A stretch of 64,000 nt of DNA, from the NCBI GenBank assembly GCA_004557905.1, contig SFFH01000037.1, positions 1 to 64,000 of the forward strand, given 5' to 3'. Each line of letters starts with the position of its first letter. Position 1 is the stretch's first letter. The notes beneath the pieces were generated by a model. That model did no database searches. It saw only the letters and a program-made list of their open reading frames with translations, and was not told the DNA's origin. This stretch comes from Clostridiales bacterium (GTDB lineage: Bacteria; Bacillota; Clostridia; Christensenellales; Aristaeellaceae). Shown piece after piece: positions 7,485-14,831 of this stretch. Made by a program: the position numbers and the translations under genes.

Positions 7485-9065
7485 TCAGGATGCATGGCCG
7501 CGGGCGGCCAGGAACTCCTCATTGCTGTCGTAGATGACGACGCAGAGATCGTCGGAGGAATAGAACAGGTGCTCCTCGTCACAGCCGGGCACACCGTTTT
7601 CAAGATCCTGTGTCGTGAAGATGGCGAAGATGCTGCCCACAGGTGCCCAGTCCCTGTGATCCTTGCGCTGAAGCCACGCGTTGAAGTCGCCGGTGCTCCA
7701 GTTTTCCACGGAGTACACGTCGATTTCGCCGTCCGTGATTTCGGTCAGCACATTGGCGTTCCAGAACGTGGCGTAGCCCTGCACGCAGTCCTCCTCAAGC
7801 AGATACTGCGCGATATTCTCCAGCTCGGTGTTGTAGGTGTGCATCTCCTTGTCCCGGTAAGCGGCGTTTCCGGCCAGAAAGACGCCGACCAGCGCCAGCA
7901 TCGGCACGACGCGCAGAACCCTGAGCCTGCAGGCGAAGCGATCCAGCACCCAGAAGAGGGCAAAGACGAGCAGAAGCGCCGCGGGCATGTAGTAGCTGAC
8001 GGAGTAGGGCAGCGGCGCCGTGTGATCGTCAAGGAGCGTCAGCACGTTGATGAGCATGCCAAGCGCCAGCGCAATGGGCATGAAGAGCGCCGCGAGGCGT
8101 TCGCGCGCATTGAGCGGCATGCGCAGCAGCAGGATCATGGCGGCTGCGCCGGCGACGGGCAGCAGCACGGAGAGCACGGAGACGACGCCCTCCAGCGAGA
8201 GCAGCAGAACGTCGTTGCGATAGCCGAAGAACGACATCAGGCAGATGATCTGATCCGTGAAGGTTTCCACGGAGAGCGGACAGAGCGCCGTTTCGCCAAA
8301 GAGCTCAAAGTCATAGGCATAGGCCAGCACGTTTGTATTGACGGCATAGCCGATGAGCGTGGCAAGGGTCAGCAGCACGCCGCCCGCAGCAAGACGAAGC
8401 GAGGGCAGCGCGAGGATGCCGGACAGGCTTTCGCAGCGGCGCATATCCAGAAACAGAAGAATCAGACACGCAGCCAGCAGCGGCGCGACGCAGATCATGG
8501 GCATGCGCACGCCGTTCAGGCCGCCGTAGACGCCCAGCAGGATCAGCAGCAGCGGCTCGCGCAGCCGCTTCCTGTCCATGCGCAGCACAAGGCCGATCTG
8601 GACAAAGGTGAGCATCACGCAGACGGTGTAGAATCCGCCGTACACCAGCGTGAAGGAATTGTACGGTGTGATGGGCAGAACCAGCGCGCCGGCGCACAGC
8701 AGCGAAGCGGTCAGCGAGACGCCGAGCCCGCGCGCAAGATAGACGAGCGACAGCGCCACGCCGCACAGCAGGACGGCGATGGAGACCGTGCGGGCGACGT
8801 GCCAGTCGGAAAACAGGCGGAGCATCAGCTGGTACACCGGCACAGGGCTGACGATGCGCAGCTCGGTGGAGTAATACCAGCTGTCCGTGAGAAAGACGCG
8901 GCCCTCCTCGTTGAGCAGCTGGGCAAGGACGAATTCCGACGAGATGTCCGAGTCGAGATTGTGCCGGCCGTAGGCTGCGTAATAGCCGACGGACACGCCC
9001 AGGCAGAGAAGAAACACGAGGATGGGCAGAAGCGTTTTGAGCACGCGGGCAGCGCTGCGCTGCAT
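7485..9065 (-). CDS. Polytopic membrane protein, possible GT-C type glycosyltransferase
   Basis: 526 residues. ATG 9065 has AGGAGG nine bases upstream; a longer in-frame extension to 9959 is only an overlap with the glycosyltransferase gene. About eleven hydrophobic segments span residues 10-410, with an early extracytoplasmic acidic motif (NLDSDISSE, about residues 35-43) after the first segment. A soluble C-terminal domain of about 110 residues follows (VYSVENWSTGDFNAWLQ...). Acidic residues after helix 1 are typical of GT-C glycosyltransferases that use lipid-linked sugars, so this is a plausible but unproved role. It lies 53 bp after a GT2 gene on the same strand, suggesting a joint role in a cell-surface glycan. 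Confidence 0.7.
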   Translation of the reverse strand: MQRSAARVLKTLLPILVFLLCLGVSVGYYAAYGRHNLDSDISSEFVLAQLLNEEGRVFLTDSWYYSTELRIVSPVPVYQLMLRLFSDWHVARTVSIAVLLCGVALSLVYLARGLGVSLTASLLCAGALVLPITPYNSFTLVYGGFYTVCVMLTFVQIGLVLRMDRKRLREPLLLILLGVYGGLNGVRMPMICVAPLLAACLILLFLDMRRCESLSGILALPSLRLAAGGVLLTLATLIGYAVNTNVLAYAYDFELFGETALCPLSVETFTDQIICLMSFFGYRNDVLLLSLEGVVSVLSVLLPVAGAAAMILLLRMPLNARERLAALFMPIALALGMLINVLTLLDDHTAPLPYSVSYYMPAALLLVFALFWVLDRFACRLRVLRVVPMLALVGVFLAGNAAYRDKEMHTYNTELENIAQYLLEEDCVQGYATFWNANVLTEITDGEIDVYSVENWSTGDFNAWLQRKDHRDWAPVGSIFAIFTTQDLENGVPGCDEEHLFYSSDDLCVVIYDSNEEFLAARGHAS

Positions 9066-9118
9066 GGGAAGATCCCTCCTTGCTGGAAAATGGTATGGGC
9101 GGCATGGACGCATCGGCC

Positions 9119-9925
9119 TTACATGTCCTTGGCGACGGCCACGAGATACTTGTAAATCTGCAGCTTGTAGGTGTCGTAGAGGCCCAGGTCGATGTAGAGC
9201 TGCTTGTAATAGGCGAACAGGGAGGCCTTCGTCGTGAGCACCTTGGCGGGCGAGACGGAGGCGGAGAGCGAGCCCTTCTTCTGGCGGGCGTAATAGTAGA
9301 CCGGCGTGCGCAGGGAACAGAAGCGCTCGGCGTAGCGGATGTACTCGAGGTTGAAGAGCATGTCCTCCGACCAGGTGAACTCCTCGCTGCAGCGGATGTC
9401 GTGCGCCATGATGATGTCGCGGCGGTAGAGCTTGTTCCACATGACGCCGTAGTAGAAGCTGGCCGGCTCCTCCATCAGATGGCGGGCGAACTGCGCCTTG
9501 TCCATCTGCGCGTCCGGCGGCAGGAAGCCGTAGACCTGCGTCTTGCCGCCCGGCATGACGGAGCAGTAGTGGGCGATGAGCAGGTCGCTTTTGCTTTCCT
9601 CCATGGCCTCCACCATCAGGCGGGTGGCGTTGATGTCCAGAAAGTCGTCCGCGTCGACGAACTGCAGGTATTTGCCCGTCGCGCGCTCGATGGCGATGTT
9701 GCGCGTGCCGGATACGCCGGAGTTGGCCTTGTCGATGATGATGATGCGCGGGTCCATGCGTGCGTACATGCGGCAGATTTCCAGACTGGCGTCGTTGGAG
9801 CCGTCGTTGACGAGCAGAATCTCCAGGTTTGTGTAGCGCTGGCGCTTGATGCTTTCCAGGCAGGACACCAGGTCGATGGCCGCGTTGTAGATCGGCACGA
9901 TGACGGAGACGAGCGGGGTTTCCAT
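9119..9925 (-). CDS. Glycosyltransferase family 2
   Basis: 268 residues. ATG 9925 (METPLVSVIVPIYN) is chosen because GGGAGG lies ten bases upstream. The GT-A fold is clear: VSVIVPIYNA, NLEILLVNDGSND, NSGVSGTRNIAIERATG, and the DXD-like metal motif VDADD at about residues 90-94. The product transfers a sugar from a nucleotide donor at the inner face of the membrane; donor and acceptor cannot be told. It is the first gene of a two-gene minus-strand unit with the membrane protein. A TATAAT-like -10 lies at 9977-9982 on this strand, and the gene is divergent from the aminotransferases. Confidence 0.9.
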   Translation of the reverse strand: METPLVSVIVPIYNAAIDLVSCLESIKRQRYTNLEILLVNDGSNDASLEICRMYARMDPRIIIIDKANSGVSGTRNIAIERATGKYLQFVDADDFLDINATRLMVEAMEESKSDLLIAHYCSVMPGGKTQVYGFLPPDAQMDKAQFARHLMEEPASFYYGVMWNKLYRRDIIMAHDIRCSEEFTWSEDMLFNLEYIRYAERFCSLRTPVYYYARQKKGSLSASVSPAKVLTTKASLFAYYKQLYIDLGLYDTYKLQIYKYLVAVAKDM

Positions 9926-10058
9926 ACAGGGGGAGCCTCCCTTCAGACATGCAGGGCACAAGAGATGTTCATGCCCATTATATCATGAAAGCGCGGCGCG
10001 AAAAAGGCGGAAATGCATTTTTCCCGCGGAAAACCGGCAAAGACGAACACACACTTCA

Positions 10059-10087
10059 TTGACAAATACAGAAGGAGGGAGTATGAT
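10059..10087 (+). promoter_or_regulatory. Sigma-A promoter of the aminotransferase pair
   Basis: TTGACA (10059-10064), a 17-nt spacer and TATGAT (10082-10087), ending 29 bases before the GTG start. The short leader leaves little room for other control. Confidence 0.85.
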
Positions 10088-10116
10088 TAACGCAGCAAAA
10101 CCGGGGAGGAAACGCT

Positions 10117-10941
10117 GTGGAGAATATCGCATACTACAATGGAAGGATCTCGTCGATCGAAGAGATGATGATCCCCATGAACGAGCGCAGCAGCTACTTC
10201 GGCGACGGCGTGTACGACGCGATGTTCACCGTAGAGCGCGTTCCGCTGCAGCTTGACGACCATCTGCGCCGCTTCTACCGCTCGGCCAAAAGGATCGAGA
10301 TCGAGGTGCTGATGCCCTTTGACGAGCTGCGCGCGATGGTGCTCGATTTCTGCCGGAGGGTGGACAGCCCGGACCAGATGGTGTACGTGCAGGCGACGCG
10401 CGGCGTGGGCATGCGCGGGCATGCGTACCGCTTTGCCGGCGGCACGCCCAGCCTGTGGGTGTGGGTGAAGCCGGACGTGCTCGATCCCATGGACCGCGAT
10501 TACCGCTGCATCACCATGGAGGACACGCGCTATCTGCACTGCGACATCAAGACGCTCAACCTGCTGCCCAGCGTCATTTACACGCAGCGGGCGGAGGAGG
10601 CGGGCTGCGACGAGACGATCCTGCACCGCGGCGAGCGCGTGACCGAGTGCGCGCACTCCAACGTGCATATCCTCAGGGACGGCGCGCTCAAGACCGCGCC
10701 GTGCGACAACCTGATTCTGCCGGGCATCACCCGCGCGCACCGCATCGCCCAGTGCCGCGAGATGGGCATCCCGGTGATCGAGGAGCCGTTCACCGTGCAG
10801 GAGATGATGGAGGCGGACGAGGTGTTCTTCACCAGCGCCAGCGCGCTGTGCTGCCGCATCCGCGAGATCGACGGCAGGAGCGTGGCCTGGGCGGAGGCCC
10901 TTTCCGAGGTGGAAGCGCTCAAGGCTGCGGTTTCCAGATAA
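10117..10941 (+). CDS. dat: D-amino acid aminotransferase-like (class IV PLP aminotransferase), full length
   Basis: 274 residues, GTG start with GGGGAGGA six bases before it. It is a fold-type IV aminotransferase: YFGDGVYDAMF at 27-37, PLP lysine Lys145 in HCDIKTLNLLPS, ETILHRGERVTECAHSN with the PLP-contacting Glu near 177, and C-terminal DEVFFTSAS. The length and the DIKTLNLL motif fit D-alanine transaminases (EC 2.6.1.21), which exchange amino groups between D-amino acids and 2-oxo acids and can supply D-Glu or D-Ala for peptidoglycan. The closely related branched-chain and ADC-lyase groups cannot be fully excluded. A shorter paralogue follows after 18 bp. Confidence 0.85.
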   Translation: MENIAYYNGRISSIEEMMIPMNERSSYFGDGVYDAMFTVERVPLQLDDHLRRFYRSAKRIEIEVLMPFDELRAMVLDFCRRVDSPDQMVYVQATRGVGMRGHAYRFAGGTPSLWVWVKPDVLDPMDRDYRCITMEDTRYLHCDIKTLNLLPSVIYTQRAEEAGCDETILHRGERVTECAHSNVHILRDGALKTAPCDNLILPGITRAHRIAQCREMGIPVIEEPFTVQEMMEADEVFFTSASALCCRIREIDGRSVAWAEALSEVEALKAAVSR

Positions 10942-10959
10942 AGCAGGAGGATAAGGAAC

Positions 10960-11736
10960 ATGAAAAACATCGCGTATTACAATGGCAAGACCGGCCCGAT
11001 CGAAGAGATGATGGTGCCGATGAACGACCGCGCCTGCTACTTCGGCGACGGCGTGTACGATGCGACCATGGCGGTGAACCATGTGCCGCCCAAGGAGGAG
11101 ATGAAGCAGATCCTGCAGGGGCTGATTGACCAGGTGGAGGGCGATTCGCTCTTTGTGTACTGGCAGGTGACGCGCGGCGTGGGCATGCGCAATCACCCGT
11201 ACAGCGGCGCGGCGACCGGCCCGAGCCTCTGGGCCTGGGTGCGCCCGAACGGCATGCGCGACGTCTATGGCGCGTACCGCTGCATCACCATGGAGGACAC
11301 GCGCTTTCTGCACTGCAATATCAAGACGATCAACCTGCTCCCGGCGGTCATCGCCAATCAGCGCGCCGTGGAGGCGGGCTGCGACGAGACCATCTTCCAC
11401 CGCGGCGACCGCGTGACCGAGTGCTCCCATTCCAACGTGCACATCCTCAAGGACGGCGTGCTGCATACCGCGCCCTGCGACAACCTGATTCTGCCGGGCA
11501 TCGCACGCAAGCACATCCTTGAGATCTGCGGCGAGCAGGGCATCCCGGTGGTCGAGGCGCCGTTCACCGTGGACGAGCTGATGGCCGCGGACGAGGTCTT
11601 CTTCTCCAGCTCCAGCGCGGTGACCTGCCGCGTCAGGGAGATCGACGGAAAGCCCGTCGGCATGCGCGACGAGGCGACCTTCGCGAAGATCCGCGACGGA
11701 TATCAGCGCAAGATCAAAGAGGAATGCGGAAAGTAA
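10960..11736 (+). CDS. Class IV aminotransferase paralogue with a 23-residue internal deletion
   Basis: 258 residues; ATG with AGGAGG upstream. It resembles its neighbour from end to end (YYNG, YFGDGVYDA, TRGVGMR, CITMEDTR, PLP lysine Lys122 in HCNIKTINLLPA, CDETIFHRGDRVTECSHSN). However, about 23 residues after GVYDATMAVNHVP are missing; in the first copy this stretch is the LDDHLRRFYRSA helix. The frame is preserved. The lost segment helps build the active-site wall in the family, so substrate range or activity is probably changed. It could be a non-catalytic subunit partnering the first copy, or an enzyme in decline. Confidence 0.8.
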   Translation: MKNIAYYNGKTGPIEEMMVPMNDRACYFGDGVYDATMAVNHVPPKEEMKQILQGLIDQVEGDSLFVYWQVTRGVGMRNHPYSGAATGPSLWAWVRPNGMRDVYGAYRCITMEDTRFLHCNIKTINLLPAVIANQRAVEAGCDETIFHRGDRVTECSHSNVHILKDGVLHTAPCDNLILPGIARKHILEICGEQGIPVVEAPFTVDELMAADEVFFSSSSAVTCRVREIDGKPVGMRDEATFAKIRDGYQRKIKEECGK

Positions 11737-11768
11737 CAAAACGCCCCCCCTGCCTGACTGCGGAGGAT

Positions 11769-11815
11769 TCCGCTCCTTCTTGAGGGCGGCTGTCGCCGCA
11801 GGCAGACTGAGGGAA
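11769..11815 (+). repeat. Short palindromic intergenic repeat (CTTGAGGG...GGCAGACTGAGGGA type)
   Basis: Contains TTCTTGAGGGCGGCTGTCG followed by GCAGGCAGACTGAGGGA. A second copy of the same design lies at 59492-59539. It is dispersed intergenic sequence with no coding potential. Confidence 0.6.
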
Positions 11816-11825
11816 TCGATATTTG

Positions 11826-11855
11826 GGACACGGATGCGTTCATCCGTGTCCTTTA
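11826..11855 (+). terminator. Intrinsic terminator after the aminotransferases
   Basis: Perfect 11-bp stem GGACACGGATG / CATCCGTGTCC with loop CGTT, followed by TTTAT. It separates the aminotransferase pair from the mrp operon promoter. Confidence 0.75.
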
Positions 11856-11893
11856 TAGATCGGTTCAGATGCCGCTAAAATCCTGCGATTGAA

Positions 11894-11922
11894 TTGACAT
11901 TCGTGGGCACCGGGATTAAAAT
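11894..11922 (+). promoter_or_regulatory. Sigma-A promoter of the mrp operon
   Basis: TTGACA (11894-11899), a 17-nt spacer and TAAAAT (11917-11922), about 68 bases before the mrpE start. No other promoter of this strength is seen until the end of the operon at 21496. Confidence 0.8.
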
Positions 11923-11989
11923 GTACGGTGATAATGGTGAATAATGGCCGGGTTTGTGTATACAGGCGCCGACCAGTGGGAGGATTGCC

Positions 11990-12526
11990 ATGTTTATCTG
12001 TTTTTTCGCGCTCTGGATCGTCCTCAATGGCAGATGGACGACAGAAATCGCCCTGTTCGGCCTGGTGTTCGCGGCGGTTGCGTATGCGTTTGCCTGGAAG
12101 TACATGGGGTATAGCCCGAAGGTGGATGCGGCGCTCGTGCGCCGCCTGCCCTCCGCGATCCGCTACGGCGTGGTGCTGGTGCGCGAGATCGTGAAGGCCA
12201 ACCTGACCGTGGCCGGCATGATCCTCAAGCAGGATTTTGAGCCCAGGCCCCAGCTGGTGCAGTTCGATGTGCCGCTTTTGAAGAACCGGCATCGCGTCGC
12301 CCTGGCGAACTCCATCACCCTGACCCCGGGCACCATCACGGTGGACCTGCACGACAACCACTATCTGGTGCACGCGCTGGATGCATCGCTGGTGGAGGGC
12401 CTGGACGACGGCGTGTTTGTGCAGCCCCTGGTGAAGATGGAAGCGCGCGGCGCCGCCAAGGCGCCGGATACCCCGCCGGCCGAGCCGCAGGCGGAGGAAG
12501 CAAAGGAGGAGAACCATGAGCATTGA
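11990..12526 (+). CDS. mrpE: Na+/H+ antiporter subunit E (MrpE/MnhE)
   Basis: 178 residues; ATG 11990 with GGGAGGA upstream, rather than an ATG 36 bases earlier without a ribosome site. Two N-terminal membrane helices (FICFFALWIVLNG, FGLVFAAVAYAFA) precede the MrpE core: LVREIVKANLTVAGMIL, then ANSITLTPGTITVDLHDNHYLVHALD. It is an accessory subunit of the Mrp complex in the cytoplasmic membrane. The C-terminal 30 residues are an acidic, Ala/Pro-rich extension. The gene overlaps mrpF by 11 bp. Confidence 0.92.
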   Translation: MFICFFALWIVLNGRWTTEIALFGLVFAAVAYAFAWKYMGYSPKVDAALVRRLPSAIRYGVVLVREIVKANLTVAGMILKQDFEPRPQLVQFDVPLLKNRHRVALANSITLTPGTITVDLHDNHYLVHALDASLVEGLDDGVFVQPLVKMEARGAAKAPDTPPAEPQAEEAKEENHEH

Positions 12527-12851
12527 TTTTGCCTATCAGGTGCTGCTGGCGGTGACGCTGGGCGTGCTGACGCTGCTGGCGCTGGCCTGCCTGATCCGCT
12601 GCATCCTGGGCCCGCGCATCTCCGACCGCGTGCTGGCGATCAACCTGATCGGCACGCTGACGGTTATCATGGTGGCGGTGACGGTGCTGCTGCTGGGCGA
12701 AGGGTATCTGGCGGATATCGCGCTGATCTACGCGATGCTCAGCTTCCTGGCCGTCATCCTGCTGAGCAAGGTGTACACGGGCATCTATGAGGAGCACAAG
12801 CATGAGGAATCGCTCCTGGCTGAACAGGAGAAAAAGGAGGGCGGCGTCTGA
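12516..12851 (+). CDS. mrpF: Antiporter subunit F (MrpF/MnhF)
   Basis: 111 residues with three membrane helices. The conserved LIRCILGPRISDRVLAINLIGT matches the MrpF signature around the first cytoplasmic loop, followed by YLADIALIYAMLSFLAVILLSK. The highly charged tail (EEHKHEESLLAEQEKKE) is cytoplasmic. Its TGA overlaps the ATG of mrpG, so the two are translationally coupled. Confidence 0.92.
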   Translation: MSIDFAYQVLLAVTLGVLTLLALACLIRCILGPRISDRVLAINLIGTLTVIMVAVTVLLLGEGYLADIALIYAMLSFLAVILLSKVYTGIYEEHKHEESLLAEQEKKEGGV

Positions 12852-13243
12852 TGGAATGGATTCGCTTTTTTCTGACGGCGGCGCTCGTGCTCACGGGCCT
12901 TGTGTTCTGCTGCATCAGCGTGTACGGCATCTTCCGGTTTGAATACGCGGCCAACCGCATGCACGCGGCGGCCATCGCCGATACGATGGGCATCTCGCTG
13001 TGCATGATCGGCCTGGCTATCAGCGCGCCGGACTTCTTCTCGGCGTTCAAGATCCTGCTGGTGGTCGTCTTCTGGTGGCTGTCCTCCCCGGTGGCCAGCC
13101 ACATGCTGTGCCGCCTGGAGATCAAGACGGACGAGCAGCGGGACGAGTACATGACCGTGCACATGGATACGCTCAAACAGGAGCGCGAAGCGGCCGCTGC
13201 CGCACAGGATGCGGCCGGCGAAGAGAAGGAGGGACAGGCATGA
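12851..13243 (+). CDS. mrpG: Antiporter subunit G (MrpG/MnhG)
   Basis: 130 residues with three membrane helices (LTAALVLTGLVFCCISVYG; AAIADTMGISLCMIGLAI; FKILLVVVFWWLSSPVASHML). The RMHAAAIADTMG motif and the SSPVASHML end of helix 3 are family hallmarks. A charged tail of about 40 residues follows. It overlaps the next gene by 4 bp (ATGA). Confidence 0.92.
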   Translation: MEWIRFFLTAALVLTGLVFCCISVYGIFRFEYAANRMHAAAIADTMGISLCMIGLAISAPDFFSAFKILLVVVFWWLSSPVASHMLCRLEIKTDEQRDEYMTVHMDTLKQEREAAAAAQDAAGEEKEGQA

Positions 13244-13647
13244 GTATCATCGTTCAGCTGATGCTGCTGTTCCTGATCGTCTGCGCGATTGCCGTGTGCG
13301 TGACGAAGGACCTTCTTACCAGCGTCGTCATCTACATGGCGTATTCCATGATCATGTCCATCGTGTGGATCACGATGCAGTCGCCGGACCTGGCGATCAC
13401 CGAGGCGGCGGTCGGCGCGGGCATCACGAGCCTGCTGCTGTTCCTGGCGCTCAAGAAGATTCACGCGATCGACGCGCGCAACGAGGTGCGCAGAAAGCAT
13501 GCCGAAAAGCAGCGCGGAGGTGAACAGCATGGCGAAGAACGAGATGGAGGCTACACAGGAACAGGCCGCCGCGCCGGATATCGAGCAGCTCTCCCCGGCG
13601 GAAATCCGCTGGGCGAAGGAGGAGCAGGAGGAGGAAAAGCGCATTGA
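13240..13647 (+). CDS. DUF4040 / MbhD-like antiporter subunit
   Basis: 135 residues. ATG 13240 overlaps the mrpG stop. Residues 1-80 hold three helices and the family motif SPDLAITEAAVGAGITSLLLFLALKKI, which corresponds to part of the C-terminal half of MrpA in canonical Mrp and to MbhD in membrane hydrogenases. After about residue 95 the protein becomes a Gly/Arg/Glu-rich tail that is read out of frame over the first 119 bp of the next gene. Codon use there fits the next gene, so the tail is probably either biologically irrelevant or a sign that the ancestral stop was lost. Confidence 0.75.
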   Translation: MSIIVQLMLLFLIVCAIAVCVTKDLLTSVVIYMAYSMIMSIVWITMQSPDLAITEAAVGAGITSLLLFLALKKIHAIDARNEVRRKHAEKQRGGEQHGEERDGGYTGTGRRAGYRAALPGGNPLGEGGAGGGKAH

Positions 13648-14458
13648 GGCCGCCATGCACGACTGGACCGAGAAAAAGGCCCTGCCGTTCGCGCGCGCGA
13701 TGTACAACCTGCTGTGCGTGGGCATCTGCGTGACGATGATCGCGCTGCTGCTCTACACCGTCACGGCGCTGCCGGCCTTCGGCGACCCCAATCACCCGAT
13801 CAACAACGAGGTTTCCGCGCGCTACATCGAAAACGGCCTGCAGGAGACCGGCGCGGTGAACATTGTCACGGGCATGATCCTGGATTACCGTGCGTTTGAT
13901 ACGCTGGGCGAGTCGAGCGTCCTGTTCACGGCGGCGATGGTCGTGTTGTTCCTGCTGCGCAAGGACAAGGACTCCGCACGCTACAGCCAGCTGGCGCAGA
14001 CCATGGACCAGAACCCGCACTCGGATACCTATTACGAGCCCAAGAACGACATCATCCTGCAGAAGACGGCCACCATCCTGGTGCCCATCGTGCTGCTGCT
14101 GGGCGTCTATGTCGTCCTCAACGGCCACCTGTCCCCGGGCGGCGGCTTCTCCGGCGGCGCGATCATGGGCGCAGGTCTGATCCTGTACGTCACGGCGTTC
14201 GGCTTTGCCAAAATGCGCCGGTTCTTCACCTACAAGACCTATCAGCGCGTCGTGCTGGTGGCGCTGCTCACCTACGCGCTGAGCAAGTGCTACTCGTTCT
14301 ACACGGGCGCGAACCACATCGAAAGCGTCATCCCGCTGGGCACGCCGGGCGCGATCCTCTCCAGCGGCCTGATTCTCGTGCTGAACATCTGCGTCGGCTT
14401 CATCGTCGCCTGCACGATGTACTGCTTCTACGCGGTGTTCAGGAAAGGAGAGCTGTAA
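13529..14458 (+). CDS. mrpB: MbhE-MrpB fusion subunit
   Basis: 309 residues. ATG 13529 has GCGGAGGTG seven bases upstream; the in-frame ATG at 13499 has none. There is a charged N-terminal extension of about 60 residues, then a helix (LLCVGICVTMIALLLYTV) and an MbhE-like segment (NEVSARYIENGLQETGAVNIVTGMILDYRAFDTLGES) that in other Mrp systems belongs to the MrpA C terminus. This is followed by an MrpB domain (LLGVYVVLNGHLSPGGGFSGGAIMGAGL, then GTPGAILSSGLIL). The fusion explains how the operon manages with a differently organised MrpA. Its start lies inside the preceding DUF4040 gene. Confidence 0.85.
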   Translation: MAKNEMEATQEQAAAPDIEQLSPAEIRWAKEEQEEEKRIEAAMHDWTEKKALPFARAMYNLLCVGICVTMIALLLYTVTALPAFGDPNHPINNEVSARYIENGLQETGAVNIVTGMILDYRAFDTLGESSVLFTAAMVVLFLLRKDKDSARYSQLAQTMDQNPHSDTYYEPKNDIILQKTATILVPIVLLLGVYVVLNGHLSPGGGFSGGAIMGAGLILYVTAFGFAKMRRFFTYKTYQRVVLVALLTYALSKCYSFYTGANHIESVIPLGTPGAILSSGLILVLNICVGFIVACTMYCFYAVFRKGEL

Positions 14459-14459
14459 G

Positions 14460-14831
14460 ATGCAATACCTGCTTGTCAATTACGAGCAGACGGCGGCAGT
14501 CATCCTGTTCTGCATCGGCTTCAGCACGATGCTGCTGCACAAGAACCTGCTCAAGAAGATCATCGGCATGGACATCATGGACGCGGGCATCTTCCTGTTC
14601 CTGGCCTGCCAGGGCTTCATCAAGGGCCGCGTCGCCCCGATCGTGGTTGGCGGCGTGCAGGATGTGGAGGCGTACATCAACCCGGTTCCCGCGGGCCTGG
14701 TGCTTACGGGCATCGTCGTCTCCGTCTCCGTGACGGCGCTGATGCTCGCGCTGACCGTGCGCCTGTACTACCGCTATCACACCCTCAACCTGGATGAGAT
14801 GATCGCGCTGGCCGGAAAGGAGGAGGTCTGA
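14460..14831 (+). CDS. mrpC: Antiporter subunit C (MrpC, NuoK-like)
   Basis: 123 residues with three helices, homologous to complex I subunit NuoK: IGFSTMLLHKNLLKKIIGMDIMDAGIFLFL, then ADPVP-like INPVPAGLVLTGIVVSVSVTALMLAL. The pattern of a Gly/Ile-rich helix ending in a basic loop fits MrpC. It starts 1 bp after the MrpB stop and its own stop overlaps the ATG of the next gene. Confidence 0.92.
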   Translation: MQYLLVNYEQTAAVILFCIGFSTMLLHKNLLKKIIGMDIMDAGIFLFLACQGFIKGRVAPIVVGGVQDVEAYINPVPAGLVLTGIVVSVSVTALMLALTVRLYYRYHTLNLDEMIALAGKEEV

